Shown here: piece after piece, positions 61,619-64,000 of the stretch | How the letters are laid out: the number at the start of each line of letters is the position of its first letter | Position numbering within the stretch: position 1 is the first letter of the stretch | DNA from: Norana najaformis | Lineage: Eukaryota > Annelida > Clitellata > Crassiclitellata > Hormogastridae | DNA: 64,000 nucleotides | Assembly (NCBI GenBank): GCA_964023275.1 | Contig: OZ029928.1 | Coordinates: forward strand, 18,603,304 to 18,667,303 | Reading direction: 5' to 3' | Program-made: the position numbers and the translations under genes | The notes under the pieces: model-generated | Told to the model about the DNA's origin: nothing | What the model saw: only the letters and a program-made list of their open reading frames with translations | Databases searched by the model: none

Positions 61619-62157
61619 CTACCGGCCACTAAAAATCACAGCTTTATTTAATTTGGACCGCTTGGTTTGTTCATGAATGTGTCTTGTGAAGCACTTGCCC
61701 TGGTGGTGCAGACGACAGCAAAGATATTCTTCAACAACTGTCTTCATCAGCAGAACTCGGTGATCCCTAATTGGCTCAGTCCCAGATGAATGGTCCATTA
61801 GTGCAGAAAAATGTTGCTCCCAATGAAGGATCGAAGTACACATGTCGTTAGAACAGTTTTCAGACTTGCAGCAATTACTGGTTTGTCTTGTGGACCCATC
61901 TTACTTCTGAAGTGTGACTCGCTAGCTTTGCAGAGCATTACATCATTTGAAGGTCGCAGGAGACCTCCACGGTCTTTGGTTTCCAGAAGTCCAAAACCAC
62001 TAGGAAATGGCTCATCACCACTTTTGTTCCAAAACAGGGCATCTCTACAATCGTTGCAAGCTAGACGTTTTCTTAACTTGCGAACAACGAAACCAGCAAT
62101 ATACACTACCACATTTTCTACAAAGTTGGACAAAGTGCCAATTTCAATCTTTGGTCC
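61619..62157 (-). pseudogene. P-element/THAP9-like transposase, C-terminal exon
   Basis: After a possible acceptor (TTGCTTAG|GGACC) the frame reads NVVVYIAGFVVRKLRKRLAC then NDCRDALF. This matches the Cys-pair domain near the end of P/THAP9 transposases. The end of the protein, MKTVVEEYLCCRLHHQGKCF and KRSKLNKAVIFSG, is also typical. The two parts are in different frames, with the switch near 61,850, so a frameshift or a missed intron is present. P transposases cut and paste DNA; here no RNase H-like catalytic residues were recognised. Confidence 0.7.
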
Positions 62158-62637
62158 CTAAGCAACACGGTGTTTCGCAATGGGTGATGTGCGTACCCAT
62201 CGGACTGTATGTTTTTTTGGCTGCAAATGAGCTGGAAAGTTGAACAGCGTTGGTTCAGCCCCTTAAAAGAAGAACAAGAATATTGTGCAGGATCAACCAA
62301 AAAATACTTTTAGCATTTATCTGTTACAGGTATAGATATCTGACTTATTATATCACACCATGTCACAACGTCGCAAACTTTGTCTCCTAGATTGACTTAT
62401 TAAATGGATACACCTCCAGAATTACAACCGGACCATTAATGCAAGATTTCACAAGATCTCACAGCCATCACATTGAGCTATATCGGGATGTTGTTGTAGT
62501 ATTTTGGTGCAGTGTTGCGGTAGTTTATCTGAATTTTGACACTGCATAATTATTGATCGCAAGCTGGGCTGACATAATCTTAGTGCTAAAGCTTTAATGG
62601 GATTAAGTGAAAAAGCCACAAATTTCATATAGGATAT
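62158..62637. other. Gap between the P-like exons, no catalytic core seen
   Basis: 480 bp where the central transposase domains would be expected on the minus strand. Only short frames are present and none was recognised. It may be an intron or the site of an internal deletion. Confidence 0.4.
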
Positions 62638-62640
62638 TCA

Positions 62641-62821
62641 CATATTATTAAAGTCATAGTAGACAGGCAAACCTGGTAATAGCCTCTTGCGTATGCCACT
62701 GTTGTAGAAACATCCATCTTCGAAATGAACGGAACAGATACGTGAGTAATCAGTTGGTTCCCAGTTGTCGCGGTGCACACGGACTGCCCATTTCTTTCTC
62801 GTTTTAAGATCCTTTGGAAAC
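62641..62821 (-). CDS. THAP domain, second exon of the P-like gene
   Basis: Acceptor TCTGTTATAG|G, then FPKDLKTRKKWAVRVHRDNW, SRICSVHFEDGCF and LLPGLPVYYDFNNM. It contains the invariant Trp, the Cys-x2-His half of the C2CH zinc site and an LPxxY/F tail equivalent to AVPTIF. The frame meets a stop directly after, unless a donor near ATAT|GTGAAT is used. The domain as spliced shows no defect. Confidence 0.75.
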
Positions 62822-62906
62822 CTATAACAGATTGTGAAAATGTTATTCCCTTGCACCATGATTTGTTTGCTAGTAATAAATAGTCAGGCCCATGTTTGTT
62901 CCAAAA

Positions 62907-63022
62907 TCGTAATCGTAATCCCCAGATTTCTACAGCGCCCAACGAAAGCCATGTCACGGGGACCAGCTCATTCACAGGCGCTCAGTCAAAACAAAATCGA
63001 TAGGCAAAAGGGTTCGGTTTAA
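62907..63022 (-). mobile_element. LINE 3' end, subfamily S, inside the THAP intron
   Basis: CGTAATCGTAATCCCCAGAT tail side, AGCGCCCAACGAAAGCCATG, ending at GGGTTCGGTTT. It is little diverged and lies between the two THAP exons without touching either splice site. Confidence 0.8.
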
Positions 63023-63324
63023 ACAAAACATTGAAACACAAATATGGAACAAAAACACTTTCTAGAATTATTGTTTTATTTGTTCCAATAGAAAACATGA
63101 CAGACGTTGCATAAACGAGACTGGATTCCATTTCGAGGCTTATATATTAAACAAAAGTACTAAAACACACAAATAAAATTTAAAATATATATCGCGGACG
63201 ATAAAACGATAAATTTGCCAACATGCGACCGAACGACACACAGGCTTAAACGACTGTTTGCATTTCATTTCGAAGGTTACGCATTAAACAAAAGTACAAA
63301 AACACAAAAAAATAAACAACTTAC

Positions 63325-63416
63325 CGATGAAATGATATTCCGGCGACCTTGGTTTCGGGCATGAATAAATTGTTACATCCATATGCCACACAATTTAAAG
63401 TCGATCGTTTCGACAT
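63325..63416 (-). CDS. THAP domain, first exon of the P-like gene
   Basis: An ATG on the minus strand at 63,416 opens MSKRSTLNCVAYGCNNLFMP and then ETKVAGISFHR, ending in a consensus donor CATCG|GTAAGT. The Cys-x4-Cys pair and SFHRFP across the junction complete a THAP zinc finger with the exon at 62,641-62,821; the split Arg codon (CG|G) fits exactly. THAP domains bind DNA at transposon ends or host promoters. Confidence 0.75.
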
Positions 63417-63479
63417 TTTCACACAGCTATTCAGTCGTCTAAACGATCGGTCAAGGCCGTTTCATACGTAAGTAGTATA

Positions 63480-63605
63480 ACCTCTTTGGTGTTTTCAGTC
63501 TTGAGTGAAAGAACTGCGCTGTGATTGCAAGGGGTGAAGTGTTGGTGAGTTCGTATGATGGGGCGGATAATTGTGGCAATTTTGGCGGAGGTTTGTGGGA
63601 TGACC
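63480..63605 (-). mobile_element. LINE subfamily S, ORF2 end without tail
   Basis: Matches 45,523-45,640: TTTTCAGTCTTGAGTGAAAG, GGGGTGAAGTGTTGGTGAGT, CGTATGATGGGGCGGATAAT. The 3' tail is missing. Confidence 0.7.
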
Positions 63606-64000
63606 CTGAACTAACGGAAAATCACCATCTGACCCTTAATTCGTATAATTATCAGGCTAAGACAATATTTTAAAGCAATCCCTATTTCACCGACACGCAA
63701 GGTCGTGAGCTTCTAACCTCTCGCTGGTTCTCCAACAGTTAGAGACAGTCTTGATGGACTAGCTTTATCATAAACGCCGGCCTAATTCTAATCCCGTAGC
63801 GCCCCTTGCGAACTCAGCAATAAATGAATACATTGACTGTACGCTGTCGGTGCTAAAGTCAGCCGTTGTGCCTGTAAAGAGAAGACCAGAAAGGCCACAC
63901 AGTATAAATCGTAGGTATGTGTGTATTCAAAAACTTATATAGCGTATTTTAGAACCGCACAAAAGCGCTGCAGCACGACAGTGTAGCAGTTCCAAAAAGG
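63606..64000. other. No recognised gene
   Basis: Mixed sequence. ACTTATATAGCGTATTTTAG at 63,932 is a worn tail core at the window's edge. Confidence 0.4.

Overview
This is eukaryotic nuclear DNA from an animal, most likely a marine invertebrate. The reasons are split genes with GT-AG introns, a Cys-loop receptor of the glycine-receptor type, an ionotropic-glutamate-receptor (iGluR) ligand-binding module, CR1/L2-like LINEs, tRNA-derived SINEs, Ty3/gypsy, P-like and CACTA-like elements, and a very heavy load of simple repeats. The sequence does not fix the phylum. Most of the window is repeats, and most long open frames are simple repeats that happen to lack stops.

Host genes. (1) At 5,522-7,301 (+), with a possible signal-peptide exon at 702-855, there is an iGluR-type gene. 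Its two ligand-binding half-domains, S1 and S2, are joined by a short linker inside one exon. The whole M1-pore-M2-M3 channel block is absent, and the S1 exon and the next are separated by a probable GC-AG intron made almost wholly of simple repeats. This is the most unusual object in the window. (2) At 54,453-58,945 (+), five exons encode most of a glycine-receptor-like anion channel subunit; only its N-terminal exons are missing. (3) At 37,725-41,032 (-), two phase-compatible exons encode an unrecognised coiled-coil protein. (4) A CpG-rich promoter at about 21.6-22.0 kb, with two CACGTG boxes and a TCTCGCGAGA palindrome, is followed by a likely first exon ending in a strong donor at 22,228.

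Mobile DNA. A Ty3/gypsy element on the minus strand (28,183-33,310) sits between two (TA)n tracts. A 2,620-bp DNA transposon at 46,775-49,394 has termini CACTGGCCAACA, long diverged inverted repeats and a TAA target duplication; it encodes a protein of an uncharacterised multi-copy family. A P-element/THAP9-like gene lies at about 61.6-63.4 kb (-), with a complete two-exon THAP domain and a C-terminal domain but no recognised catalytic core. Many 5'-truncated LINE 3' ends are scattered through the window. They fall into at least four subfamilies with different simple-repeat tails, and three SINE families accompany them. Most of these share a 3' terminal core close to GGCGCTATATAAAT.

Layout: 0-5 kb LINE/SINE scrap; 5-7.3 kb the iGluR-like gene; 7.3-13.1 kb a duplicated repeat block with two almost identical 618-bp segments, plus tetranucleotide repeats; 13-25 kb LINE ends, simple repeats, a 260-bp inverted pair and two promoter-like zones; 25-28 kb a SINE with internal tandem repeats and a longer LINE; 28-33.4 kb the gypsy element; 34-46 kb the coiled-coil gene, a possible POU-site cluster, SINEs and repeats; 46.7-49.4 kb the CACTA-like transposon; 50-54 kb SINEs and repeats; 54.4-59 kb the glycine-receptor-like gene, whose introns are full of minisatellites; 61.6-63.4 kb the P-like gene. 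The two receptor genes suggest neural expression but show no functional link to one another.
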